From: Cryptomeria japonica
Lineage: Eukaryota > Streptophyta > Pinopsida > Cupressales > Cupressaceae
Direction of reading: 5' to 3'
Length of the DNA stretch: 64,000 nt
Assembly (NCBI RefSeq): GCF_030272615.1
Contig: NC_081410.1
Span: forward strand, 116,073,140-116,137,139
Shown here: piece after piece, positions 45,702 to 56,800 of the stretch
Position numbering within the stretch: the stretch's first letter is position 1
How the letters are laid out: each line of letters opens with the position of its first letter
Program-made: the position numbers and the translations under genes
The notes under the pieces: model-generated
What the model was told of the DNA's origin: nothing
Seen by the model: only the letters and a program-made list of their open reading frames with translations
Databases searched by the model: none

Positions 45702-47999
45702 CTATTCTACAAGGTCATACTCATGTTTGGTAGATGAAGAAGTGGTGTTTTTAGTGGAGGCACCTGGCAACGTAATTTTACCTCGACGAGTTGTAACATG
45801 ACATTCAGAGGTAGGTTCGGAAGAAGATCCAACACCTCTTAGGACAATCTTGGGTCGCTGAGGAGGATTCTCAGGGTTTTTTTTCTTGATGGTAATAGTA
45901 GAAGTATGATTGTCCATCGAGATATGATTGATAGTTGAATCATAGTTGTAAGGTGCTCTAGTATAGTTGGCCCAATCATCTATGACTTGGGCTTTTCCTT
46001 TGTCATGCTTTGGGAATGGTTCCTTAAACATCTCATGTTCTTGATTGGATGAGTGTCCCTCAATCTCAATGTCACCTCTATCAATGAGATCTTGCACAAT
46101 GTTCTTCAGTCGATGGCAATTTCTTGTCTTATGACCCTTGCTCTTATGAAACTCACAATACTCATCATCATTCCACCAATTTGGTTTGACCTTTGGTTCA
46201 TATGGAGGAAAATCTGGAACTGTGATCACCTTGTTTGCCACAATCTTTTTGAATACCGATTCAAGTGGTTCTCCCAATGGGGTGTACTTCCTTCGTGGTC
46301 TAGAAGTTGTTTGAGTATTCACTTGATTGTTTGTAGAACTTGATCCTGAAAAGATGAATTTAGGTCGCACTGTATTGGCATCAACAACACCATCATTGAC
46401 TGTGTTCTTGTTTTTATTCCAAAATATTGGCTTGTCTTTTCCTTTAAAGTCATCTTTGTTTTCCTTGAATATCTTAATGACTCCTTGCTCAATTAAGACC
46501 TTTTCTGTTGCTAAGCCCTTTTCAATAACATCCTTGAAGGTGGACAAACAAGCTTTCCTTAGATCATAGCCAATATCCTTGTTAACGTTTTGAGTGAACA
46601 TTTCTACCATTTGTTTCTGTGGAATTTCGCAAGAGCATCTGCTAGCTAGATTTCTCCATCTTTGTAAAAATGATGCAAAAGATTCTCCCTCTTTTTGCTT
46701 GGTGTTGCACAAAGTAGTGACTGAGATATCTATCTCAATATTGTAGGAGAAATGCTGAATAAATGCCTCTGCTAAGTCACCCCATGACTTAATACCCGGA
46801 GGTAATTGAGAGAACCATTCCATAGCTTGATCGCCTAAGCTTTGCGGGAACAACCTCATCAAATATGTTTCTTCTGCCGCTACCTCTATGCAAGCTGTGA
46901 AAAATTGTCGTATGTGTGCCTTGGGGTCTCCTTTTCCTCTATACTTGTCAAATTTTGGCGTCACAAAGTGTGCAGGGAATGGAGGCATTGGAATGCTCTT
47001 ATCAAATGGATAAGGACATATGTCTCTCATAGTGTATGTTGGTTTTGGTGTACTCATGTCCTCCATTTTCTTTTGTAAATCTCTGATTTGTTGCTCCAAA
47101 TTATTCTTAGGTGGCGATCGATTTCTTGTAGCATACCCCATGTTTGAGACACCAATTTGAGGAGGAGCTTGTTGCATGTATGGATGATATTGATCATAGA
47201 CATGTTCATATGGAGGAGGTTTATATTGATGCGGCATATAAGGAGCACTTGGTATAGCTTCATGTTGAGGAACCCCATATCTATTTTGTGCATATATACC
47301 ATATTCTATAGGCACGTCATGTTCTATTGTGTTGCCCCCAAATTTGACATGAGGTTTCCTTGTGTCCAAATTTTGAGCATGCCTTTGAATGTCCACTTGT
47401 TTTGATTGATCCATAGCTTGAGCATGTGATTGAGCATATCTATCTGCATAAGACTTCCATAATGGTCTTCGAAGGTAAGTATCATATGTTTGACCGTGTG
47501 TATGTGGGATTTCTGGCTTTTGAAGCAAAGCTGATGGTGATTCAGGTACCATATGTGGTCCTCTATTTCCTCCACTATTGGGTCTCCTTTGATCCATGTT
47601 GGAGTGAGTTTGTTGCGAGGGTCGGTTTTCCATAAGTTGAGACATGTCAAAGTCATGAGGTATTTTAGCTCCGCTTTGTGCCATCATGTGTAAGAAGTAT
47701 TGTCTATCCCTCTTCATTATCTCTTCAACCAATCTATTGAAATGAGGATTCATTATGGATTCTTCTATATCTGCTGATTGTATTGAAAAGTTGTCCACAT
47801 TGTCATTGTGTGTAGCCTTGTTGTTTGTAGTGTCTGCGTTTTCCACATTTGGAATGTGTCTATAAACATCCATGTCAGGCAGTGTAGTTTGCTCATGATT
47901 GAAAAATAAATCATTGTCATACTCATAAGAACTCATGTTTGCGGACTCTTGAGCTTCTTTAGCTTTTCTCCTAGATTTTTGAAGACGGGTTTCAACCAT
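45702..47999 (-). CDS. gag: Gag polyprotein (765 codons)
   Basis: Starts MVETRLQKSRRKAKEAQESA, a usual plant gypsy Gag start. The N-terminal 330 residues are Gln/His/Tyr-rich with a short coiled coil near 298-316 (LEQQIRDLQKKMEDM). The retrotransposon Gag (capsid) domain covers about 345-510, including FDKYRGKGDPKAHIRQFF, MRLFPQSLGDQAMEWF, and WGDLAEAFIQHF. A zinc knuckle of C-x2-H-x4-H-x4-C type uses C615, H618, H623 and C628. The C-terminus is basic and Ser/Thr-rich. It packages element RNA into virus-like particles. The frame is intact to a TAG at 45702-45704. It is the longest undamaged gene in the window and may still be translated. Confidence 0.92.
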   Translation of the reverse strand: MVETRLQKSRRKAKEAQESANMSSYEYDNDLFFNHEQTTLPDMDVYRHIPNVENADTTNNKATHNDNVDNFSIQSADIEESIMNPHFNRLVEEIMKRDRQYFLHMMAQSGAKIPHDFDMSQLMENRPSQQTHSNMDQRRPNSGGNRGPHMVPESPSALLQKPEIPHTHGQTYDTYLRRPLWKSYADRYAQSHAQAMDQSKQVDIQRHAQNLDTRKPHVKFGGNTIEHDVPIEYGIYAQNRYGVPQHEAIPSAPYMPHQYKPPPYEHVYDQYHPYMQQAPPQIGVSNMGYATRNRSPPKNNLEQQIRDLQKKMEDMSTPKPTYTMRDICPYPFDKSIPMPPFPAHFVTPKFDKYRGKGDPKAHIRQFFTACIEVAAEETYLMRLFPQSLGDQAMEWFSQLPPGIKSWGDLAEAFIQHFSYNIEIDISVTTLCNTKQKEGESFASFLQRWRNLASRCSCEIPQKQMVEMFTQNVNKDIGYDLRKACLSTFKDVIEKGLATEKVLIEQGVIKIFKENKDDFKGKDKPIFWNKNKNTVNDGVVDANTVRPKFIFSGSSSTNNQVNTQTTSRPRRKYTPLGEPLESVFKKIVANKVITVPDFPPYEPKVKPNWWNDDEYCEFHKSKGHKTRNCHRLKNIVQDLIDRGDIEIEGHSSNQEHEMFKEPFPKHDKGKAQVIDDWANYTRAPYNYDSTINHISMDNHTSTITIKKKNPENPPQRPKIVLRGVGSSSEPTSECHVTTRRGKITLPGASTKNTTSSSTKHEYDLVE

Positions 48000-48479
48000 G
48001 AACTAGGTGTTTGACCAAGATGTGAGAGACTAGATGAAAAATGGAAAGAGTATGGAAGACCAAGAGTTGTATGGAGTGTAAATGAATCTTGAGGTGTACT
48101 TGCAATGTCCAAAGTGTAAGACCAAGTATGTAAGTAGTAGAGTAGGTGTGACTTCCAAAGAGACGATAGTTTCTCTTGATGAGGTAAGCTGACCTTGACT
48201 CTAAGTAAGACCAAATGAGACCCAAAGGTAAGAAACCTTGATGAGGGACCACTTAGCAAAGTGTAGTTGTATGTAGTATGTTGACAAAGTATGATGAGGA
48301 CAAGCAAGTGACCTTTTGACTCAAGTTTAGACAATTGTGAATGTAATGAGAGATGTGAAGCAATGATGGACTGTATGAGACCCAGAGATAGGTTGAATGC
48401 TAGATGAAACCTGAAGAAACAACCTAGGAAGCTCAAGTATTCCGAAACTGATTTCTCTTGTTTGCCGGACTGTAAAAAT

Positions 48480-48650
48480 TTTCAATCCTGGACACAGACG
48501 CTTCTGTATACTTCACAGACGCGATTCCCAGACATAGACGTGTCTCTGTTCGACACAGACGCTGCTAGACACACAGACGCTATTATGCCCTTCACAGACG
48601 CGCTTAGATGACTCAGACGCGGTTAAAACAGACACAGACGCGTTTCTGTA
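48480..48650 (-). repeat. Leader motif cluster 1 (ACAGACGC on plus strand)
   Basis: About eight CACAGACGCN units at 15-25 base spacing, between gag and the shared leader block. Confidence 0.85.
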
Positions 48651-49854
48651 AACTTCGTGCAATTTTTCCAATCTGTGAAGTTGTTTTGTTGTGACCAAAT
48701 CCGACTGTGTGACTGTTTTTCGTGACAAGAGGACACAATGTTGATGAGGACTCAATGTTTGCAAGTGTTTAGACTCCAAAAGTGTGTTGTTTGATGTAAA
48801 ATGTTTTGCATACACTTGAAGACACAAAAGACACAATGTTTTGTTGTTTGGTCTTGAATGTTTTGAATGTTTAACATAAGACAAGCACAATTCTTATGGC
48901 TGGCCAAGACAATAGTTGTTGATCCCACATAGGGTTTTACCCCCGAGGCTACGCTATTCAGAGCGGATACTTAGATGCTTGACCTCACTAGCTCCACCCT
49001 CGGCACTCACTTCTCGGGTCAGCCAAGCATCAGTCCCCATGAAAACTCCCCATGGCGAACTTTGTATCTCTACTAAGAACCGTATGTGTGTGGGCCGCTA
49101 CCAGAGGTCCGACCTCCTGCCCCAACAACTAGAAGGATTTGGGCTTCTAAAACAAAAAGGTGCTAGTAAGGGCATCCGCTCATGTGGCCATACATGCGGC
49201 ACTTTCAGCTCTGTAAATACAGAAGGCTCCCAGCCGGTAGGGGTTACGCCCTACAAATGATCAAATAAATTTGATCAAACGGGTTTATGGGGAGACATAG
49301 TGTCGGTATGAACTAATCAGCACACGTTATTCATAGTTTTCACCATGAATACATTTGATTATAGTGGTTTGGATGAGGTAGGTTTTCCTCGCTACCACTT
49401 GGGTCGTTCTCTTCTCACTAGTAGTCCTAATGACCACACGAGAAGACAGGCCCTCTAAAGATTAAACAAAAAGAGCCTATTGCTCAAGACACAAAAGACA
49501 ATGATTCAATTTTAGTGCACCAATGGAAGTGTTTTCTAGTCTATAAAAACAAGGCACACAACAAAATTTCAAAACCCTAGCCAAGGACCTGCAACAAAAT
49601 TTGTTAGTAGTTTGGGTTGTTTCAAATGATCACCCCTTCCTACAAGCACACAAGTTAGGTAAATTTTAGAAACCCAAAAGACTTTGTGAAAGAGGGGCCT
49701 TCAACCAAAACGTTTTTGCTTCCAAAACAAGCTGCACAAACTTAGTTATCTAGATCTGAAAGGGTTAGTCCAAAAATAAACCAGATCTGAAACCCTAAGT
49801 ACAAAATCCGAAAATTGAATCAAAGAAAATTTGAAAATTCTGAAACAATAAAAA

Positions 49855-50115
49855 CATAGACGCTGTTACCCACGACACAGACGCGTTTATGTGACACAAA
49901 CGCGGTTCTGTGACTTACAGACGCGGCCAAAAATCACAGACGTCCCTCTCCGACACAACGCGAGCAGAAATAACACAGACGCGCTTATAAAACACAGACG
50001 TTCCTGTTTGAGACCTGCAAAATAAAACTTGTCAAAAACACAGACGCTACTCCAGTATCCGCAGACGCTCCTGAAAATCAGAGACGCGATCAGAAAGTTC
50101 GCAGACGCGGAAAAA
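49855..50115 (-). repeat. Leader motif cluster 2 (ACAGACGC on plus strand)
   Basis: About thirteen CACAGACGCG/GCAGACGCG-like units between the shared leader block and the primer site. Confidence 0.85.
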
Positions 50116-50198
50116 CCTAAAATGTCGTCGAAAAATGTCCGATCTGCAACTTCAAAAACGCAAAATCTGCAACAAAAAGGTTAAATGCAAAGGGACAA

Positions 50199-50217
50199 GA
50201 GTCCCACCGGGCGTGCC
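50199..50217 (-). other. Primer binding site of the recent gypsy
   Basis: The sense strand reads TGGCACGCCCGGTGGGACTC four bases after the 5' LTR. Its complement ends GGGCGTGCCA, a tRNA 3' end with CCA. It is not the iMet site. The implied acceptor strand (CGGGCGT plus discriminator G) is not one I can assign from memory. Confidence 0.82.
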
Positions 50218-50221
50218 AAAA

Positions 50222-51033
50222 TGTTTATGGTGAAAATGGATAACAATAATAACAATATTGAAAGGCTAAATGAATTCAACCACCAAACCCTAGCCTAACA
50301 ATCAACAAAGATCCACCATAACATATGAAGATTACCTAGGACAATGCAAATCACATAAAATCACAAAGATTATACCATCACATGTCCAATAGGGTTTTGA
50401 TCTCCATTCTTCCTATCTCCATTGATCTTGCTTGATATATATTTGCTCTCAGATTTTTATATGCACAAGAGCTCAACAAAGAATGGAATGTGGTTGCAAG
50501 TAGGATCGTAGTGTAGTCAAAATGATCATTAGAATGCTTGATTAGGATCATTAGGGCATTAAGTCATTAGAATGCCTGATTAGGGTTTGATAATGAAGGA
50601 AGCATCTCCTTAAATAGAAGACACAATATGAAATGGAGGGATAAGATTGAGAGGTGTAAAAGGAGGTCGGCTATGATTAGAGGGTAGGTAGAAGAAATAG
50701 TAAAATAGTGAAAGGGGTAGGTAGTGTAGGAATTAAGAGATGAATGACATGTGTCATGGGTAGAAAAGGTTAATGAATTAATTAAATAAATAAAGATTTA
50801 TTTAATTAATAGAAGAAGTGGGATAATTAAATAAATAAGATATTTATTTAATTTAGGAAAATGATAATTTAAATAAATAAATGTATTTATTTAAATGAGA
50901 AATAAGGCTAGAAGAGGATAAATGAATTAATTAAATAAATAAAGATTTATTTAATTAATAGAAGAATTAGGCTTAGATAATTAAATAAATAAAATATTTA
51001 TTTAATTAGACTGGACAATTTTAGGTGTCTACA
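50222..51033 (-). repeat. 5' LTR of the recent gypsy
   Basis: 812 bp, four differences from the 3' LTR by eye. The sense strand begins TGTAGACACCTAAAATTGTC, has the five AT palindromes, then a TATTTAAGGAGATGCTTCC region that could be the promoter, and ends ACCATAAACA. Transcription of the element would start here. Confidence 0.96.
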
Positions 51034-51038
51034 GTTCT

Positions 51039-51975
51039 CACAAAGGATTTCACCCAATCCAAGTGTAAAACTTAGCTATCCTATGAAACATGGGATCATC
51101 CTTAGGCTATGGGTCACCTATGGTGAGGATGACCCTCTAGAGAAGACTAGTTCCCTGAAAAGACCTCCAAAAACTATTGCACTTGACAAGAAAACGGATA
51201 GAAAAATTGCTTTTGAAATAAAACCTGATCTAGGAGGTGATGCACTGAAGTTATGAAGTTTTAATGTTGTCTTAACACACGATCGACTTCAACCGAAGAA
51301 TTTTTATTTTCTCACAACTCAAATCAGAACATGAAATGCATAAGTTCTTCATAAGAAGGTTTATATTCAATGTTTACTAAAGGAAAATAGTGTTTTCACA
51401 TCTTCAACTTACTAAAATCATAACAACATAGCCTATGACTATCATCTAACAAAAAAGTTCTTGCTTTAACATTGTAAGAATGAGACAAAGTTAAAAGATT
51501 ATTAAACAAACCACAAGAATCTCGTCTAATCATTTATTGACAACACAAAAAACAAGAATAATCGAGGAGGAACTAGTTGCTTCTTTTATTGAAATGAAAG
51601 GAGTTTTTCATACAATACTGAAAATTTTGAAAAATCATTTAGTTACAATGCTTCTTGATTTTTGTTGTGTGCTAAAAGAAAAGATATAGAACTAGAAAAT
51701 AAGAGAGTGCAATGAATATTTTATAGAAAATGGACTTATTTTCTAACTGGAAGATGAAACTAAACTTGAACCCCATCTCTTATCTACATGATGTCCTCGA
51801 ACTGTGCTCCAACTGATGTTGACTTGGCTTTGTTTCCTCCTCAATTTGCATATCGAAACCTTCTTTGGTCTTGCAAGATTTAAAATCATGCAAAAAAGGT
51901 CTTCAAATTGCCCAAAACTTGCCTCAACTAATGTCACACCTAGGTGGGATTTCAATTGAATTAAAACTCAAAGCC
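51039..51975 (+). repeat. Left arm of a ~0.95-kb inverted repeat
   Basis: Complementary in order to 53790-54756. Matching blocks include CACAAAGGATTTCACCCAA, GGGATCATCC, GGTCACCTATGG, CTATTGCACTTGACAA, GGAGGTGATGCACT, CCACAAGAATCTC, GTTGCTTCTTTTATTGAAAT, CAACTGATGTTGACTT and CACACCTAGGTGGGAT. Similarity looks like 75-85% with indels. The arm starts TGTTCTCACAAAG once the gypsy is removed and has a TATA-like region, so it resembles an LTR. Confidence 0.88.
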
Positions 51976-53789
51976 TCATGTTATATTTAGGATTCTCTTT
52001 ATGTTCATGTTGAGTACTCTTTTTGTTTTGGAATTTGCATCCTAAAAATGGAATCTCTGTGGTAAATAAACAACATGCAAACCCTTGTTCATCTTTATTT
52101 CATTGTCCAAGAACTCGCCAAGAGCAATGATCCAAATCATGCACAAGAATGGAAGTTCCAAAGCTTATCTAATAGTTTTAGAGCAGTTAAGGAGTTGTTT
52201 CAGACTTTGGAATGTGACATATGCTTATATGATGAAATAAAGAATATGGAAAGGCTTGAGCAAGCCATGAAATTCACTACAGTTGAGCTATGCAAAAGTC
52301 ATGCAAATAATTAGTCTCTTACTCTCGTGATTCTTTTATGCTCTTGTATGAAAAGAAAGGTTATTTGTCTAGGAGTTTTCCTTATTCTATCCTGAAAGCA
52401 TGTTCATGATAAGAGAATATCCAATGGTAAAATGTTGGGCCTATTGTGATAGTCATAAGAATGGGATTTTTTATTGTCGTGTTTTACAAAACTACTCCCC
52501 AAAACCCTATTAGGTTAACCCTTCCTAAGATATAATAATAAAGGAAAAGAGTGGTAGGTTTGAATCAATGAGAAACCCATGGTGATGGCTTAGCATTGAA
52601 AGGACAAATCCCTGAGCAATAGTCCATATAGTTTCCAAGATAGTGAATGGGTCATTAGAGAAGAGGGTTTTTAAGTTAAATTAAAGACAACCTTGAAATT
52701 GATGCAAATTAGTATGAATAAGTTATGCCAAACTAGTATGAACAAAAACCCTTAAAGAAAGATTGAACAAGGCTTGAAAATCTCTCGTAGCCATAAGAAT
52801 GTGTATAAGACCTTATGAAACCCTATCTTGTGGAACCCTAATTAAGAGTGGACCCTGTGCACTAGCAACAAAGAACACACTTGGGGTATGTCATATCAGT
52901 GGAAAACACTATCTTAGGTGATCAAGAGTGACCAAAACTATCAAAGGTTTAAATGTAGTCATGAATCACAAAGAAACATGAGTAATGTTGTGTTGATCAC
53001 ATAAGTAAAGGTCTTGAAGAATACAAACACTTTTGCAAAGTGTAAACCCTTACTCACAAAACATATGATATTAAAGTGACAAAGCTTTCTTGCTCGAAAG
53101 TCAATAAACAATATTCATCATGTAGATTACAGATCATTCAAAGGGACAAAGTGTATTGGAAGGGGGAAAATAAAAAATAAAAGAGGTTGCAAAGATCACC
53201 GTCAAAAGAGAAATCAATGACAGTCCATCAAACATAGATGGGAAGTCAAGTATGTTAACTTGATCAGGAGATGCAGTCAATGTGACATAGGAAAGGTTTT
53301 TGTAGAGAAAAAAACAGTGAACAACATTTCAAGGTCAACGAAGCGTAATGGTTTTTACAAATTAAGAAGCCTCTGTGAAAGTAGTGAACAAAATGCCTAG
53401 ATGAATGCTTAAGGTTCTATCAATGTTAGAAAGGTTTTCGCGTTGCACTCAAAAGTTTCAGATCAAAGTTATACTGGACTCAAGGAGAAAATGAAGTCAT
53501 AATGGTATGAATCAGAAGTCTTCAATGAAAGTGGATCACAAAGAAAGTTGAAAGAGACAATCTATGGTATGTGTTTAATGCAGTTTCCAAATGCCAAATG
53601 AATGAAAAATATAGTCTATGGCTTGAAGAGTCATGCAAATATTAATGCAGTATTTTGGACTCCTTAAGTTTCTCCTACGCATACTTCTAAATCAATTAGA
53701 GCTCATAAGATCATGCAATCAATACAAAAGATTCATGCAGTCAATGAGGGCAGTTTGAAGCCTATAAAGGGGAGATTTTGAAGGTGAGT
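51976..53789. other. Spacer between inverted arms
   Basis: 1.8 kb without recognisable coding. 52075-52314 is a 79-codon plus-strand frame (MQTLVHLYFIVQELAKSNDP...) with no known domain. No RT or transposase motif was seen. Confidence 0.5.
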
Positions 53790-54756
53790 GCATGAGATTT
53801 AATCTAGTTGAAGATCCCACCTAGGTGTGACATTAGTGAAGGAAAGTTTTGGGCCCATTAACAGTCAGTTTGGGGCATTTTAAAGACCTTTTTTGCATGA
53901 CTTTTAATCTTGCATGACCAAAGGAAGTTTCATAAGCAAATCGAGGAGAAAACAAAGAGAAGTCAACATCAGTTGGAGCACAGTTCAAGGACAACATGCA
54001 AATTAGAGGTGGGGTTCAAGTTTAGTTCCATCTTCCAATCAAAAGAAGGGATTCATTTTCTATAAAAAAAAATTCATTCTACTCTCTTATTTTCTAGTTC
54101 TTTCTCTTTGCTTTCAACACACAACAAAAATCAATAAGCATTGTAACTTAGTGATTTGTCATATTTTTAGTATTGTATGAAAAATTCCTTTCATTTCAAT
54201 AAAAGAAGCAACAAGTTCCTCAATTGTTCTTTTTTTTGTGTTATCAATGAATGATCTACTGAGATTCTTGTGGTTTGTTTAGAAATACTTTAATTTTGTC
54301 TAATTCTTACAGTGTTAAACCAAGAACATTCATGTTAGATGTGGCTAATAGGTTGTGTTGTTCTGATTTTAGTAAGTTGAGGCTATTTAAACATTGTTTT
54401 CCTTCATACAAAGATTGAATCTAAACCTTCTTATAAATTACTTGTGCAATTCTTGTTCTAATTTGACTTGTGAGCAAGCAAAAATTCTTTGATTGAATTT
54501 GATCGTGAGTTAAGACAAGATTAAAACTTCATAACTTTAGTGCATCACCTCCTAGATCAATAGTTTTTATTTTCAAAGCAATCTTTCTATCCTTTTTTGT
54601 TGTCAAGTGCAATAGTTTTAGGAGGCCTTTTAAAGAAACCAACCCTCTCTAGAGATTCATCCTCGCCATAGGTGACCCACAACTTGAGGATGATCCCATG
54701 TTTCACAAAATAATCAAGTTTTACACTTGGCTTGGGTGCAATTCTTTGTGACAACA
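53790..54756 (-). repeat. Right arm of the inverted repeat
   Basis: Partner of 51039-51975. On the minus strand it starts TGTTGTCACAAAG. Outer flanks are ATAAT (40318-40322) and ATAAC (54757-54761), a possible imperfect 5-bp duplication. A CTATAAAAAAAA box at about 54059 fits an LTR promoter. Alternatives are two opposed solo LTRs, an element with one inverted LTR, or a foldback transposon. Confidence 0.85.
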
Positions 54757-55335
54757 ATAACACTCAGAGAGATTTTTAGCATAGCTTGCCAATTAGAAAC
54801 TCAAATGCTTATTCATATCATGTTAGAAGCAATTCCATTTAATTCTCACTAATATGCTAACACCTTAGACATCTCTATCACACTTTTGACAACATATGTT
54901 AAAAAATATCCCCCTTTGTCATTGATGAAAAACAACAAAATGTTGCTAGCACACCAACACAATCCAAGCCAGTCATAAAATCCCCCTATGATGTATAATT
55001 GATCCTATAAAAATATTTTGAGCATCTGAACACATTACTCCTCTTGAAAGATGTATCATTTTGAGACTCTTTCTCCCCCTTTGAAATCAATGGAAAAGGA
55101 CAACATGAGCATTTTGGTCTCTTTCTCCCCAATATATGACCTAAATCACTTTGAAAGACCATCGAGTCTTCTTGTGACAGTGATTCAACATGCCTCCTCA
55201 ACCTTTGCTTCCTCTTTAATTAAGAGGGGGGAGAAACCATTCCCAACTTCTACCAAAGATACTTAAAAGCCTCATTTGGAAGAGGTTTTGTAAAAATGTC
55301 TACAATTACGTCCTTATTTTTAACATACTCTAGCT
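54757..55335 (-). other. 3' non-coding end of the old copia
   Basis: CCCCCTTTGTCATTGATGA near 54910 gives GACAAAGGGGG in sense, a polypurine tract of the kind seen in large copia elements. The sequence left of it should be the start of a 3' LTR. Reads between 54980 and 55330 have no protein homology I recognise. Confidence 0.5.
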
Positions 55336-56800
55336 TCACTTCTTTGTATACAACCCTCTCTTAGAAAATGATATGTAATTATGTTTTGTCTTTGAATGCA
55401 TCACTAAATTATTGGAAACATTTATGGCACTTGTATTGTCACATAGAAGAGAAATGGACTCATCAAACTCTACTTTCATCTCCTTCAAATTTTGTTTCAT
55501 CCATAAAACTTGAGTACAACAAGAAACTACTACAATATACTCCACTTACGTTGTAGATAATGATATTGTGTCCTATTTTTTACTTAACCAAGGTACAAGA
55601 CTATGATTAAGAAAGAAAGGTCCACCACTTGTACTCTTCCAGTCATCTACACTTTCGACCCAATCTTCATATGTATTCAATCAATGTAAAATTTTCACTC
55701 TTAGGATACCACAAACCAAAATTTATTGTAGCCTTAAGACACACAAATATCATTTTTACTACCATGACATAAGTTTCTTTAGCCATTGCCTAAAACCTAG
55801 CTACCATACCTATTGGTTGCATTATATCCGGTTTAGTTTTAGTCACATCCAATAAATTACCAATCATTGACTTGTACAAGATTTGATTTTCTAAAGAAGA
55901 TTCATCATCTTTGCTTAATTTACACCCAATAAAAACAAATGTAATTACTAGTTTGCACTCTACCATGTTAAACTTACTCAACATTTCATTTTTATACTAG
56001 GCGATATGAATATACCCTTTTCTAACTGATAAATATTTGAAACAAGAAAGAAATATAATTCATGAAGCATTGACATCTCAAACTCTTTCTACATAGCATT
56101 CCAAAAGTCTTTGCATATTGCATCACTACTACCTCCAAAGATAATGTCATCCACAGAAACAATAACAATTGAAATAAATGATCACCTTTTATTTTTATGT
56201 ACAAATTGTTATTTGTAAAACCTCGCTTGAATCCTTCTTGTTGTAGATATCTATTCAATCTGGAATACCATGCTCATGGGGCTGCTTGAATCTATAGAGA
56301 TCCTTCTTTAACCTACACACAAAATCTAGTTTGTTTGAACTCTAGAACCCTTTTGATTGTTCAATGTAGACTTTCCTCTTCTAACTCTCCATTCAAAAAT
56401 GTAGATTTGACATTCATTTAATACAAGTTCTTAAATGTAGATAATTTCATAATTATGATTGCCTCTAATAAATCCAACAAAGTAAACGTCTCTTCAAAAT
56501 CAACTCCCTCAACTTGAGCATGTCATTTACATACAAGTTTGGCCTTACTCTAGATCACTTTTCCATCCTTATTCAACCTTTTTCTAAAGATCCGTTTCTT
56601 ACCTATAACATTCTTATATGTAAGTCTTTGGGAAAACTCTGAATTTTCATTCTTTTCAATATGAGATAGTTCTTCCTTCATTGCTTCTAGCCAATATTTT
56701 TCTTTGATTGCCTTTGCATAAGTACTTTGGTACAATTTTTTATAGCAAGGCAAAATTATGTACTTGTTCATTTTCTTTCTCAATTATTTTCTAGGTCTAA
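55336..56800 (-). pseudogene. Old copia: reverse transcriptase and RNase H remnants
   Basis: Sense order runs right to left. 56550-56783 is the RT entry (KEKYWLEAMKEELSHIEKNE). 56022-56258 carries LQQEGFKRGFTNNNLYIK and a broken VDD site with LEVVVMQYAKTF. 55790-55984 gives MLSKFNMVECK and NQILYKSMIGNLLDVTKTKPDI. 55336-55545 is RNase H (SLLCDNTSAINVSNNLVMHSKTKHN). Stops and shifts lie between all pieces. Confidence 0.82.

Larger units (their letters stand above)
48000..50198 (-). other. Long leader of the recent gypsy
   Basis: About 2.2 kb between primer site and gag, with no credible protein. 48900-49650 is colinear with 22320-23130 of the non-autonomous element. On the plus strand, ACAGACGCG-type motifs cluster at 48480-48650 (about eight) and 49855-50115 (about thirteen), giving CGCGTCTGT in sense RNA. 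A leader of this length is typical of large plant gypsy elements and would hold dimerisation and packaging signals. Confidence 0.8.
40329..51033 (-). mobile_element. Recent Ty3/gypsy element, 10,705 bp, TSD GTTCT, lacking integrase
   Basis: 812-bp LTRs at both ends (TG...CA) are flanked by GTTCT at 40324-40328 and 51034-51038. Sense is the minus strand. The order is 5' LTR, primer site, ~2.2-kb leader, gag, protease, G-patch, RT, half of RNase H, then a non-coding 3' region with a stem-loop array, CGCGTCTGTG motifs and polypurine tract, then 3' LTR. Integrase is absent and three in-frame stops interrupt gag-pol. LTR identity near 99.5% shows that it inserted recently, so the missing functions were supplied by other copies. 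The long leader and G-patch suggest the Tat/Ogre or Athila side of Ty3/gypsy; that placement is tentative. Confidence 0.93.

Noticed and set aside
48513-48890. 125-codon minus-strand frame in the gypsy leader
   Set aside because: Cys/Val/Ser-rich reading of the ACAGACGC cluster; not matched in the related leader.
52075-52314. 79-codon plus-strand frame as a host gene
   Set aside because: Isolated, without introns, UTR signals or known domain; listed only as part of the spacer.
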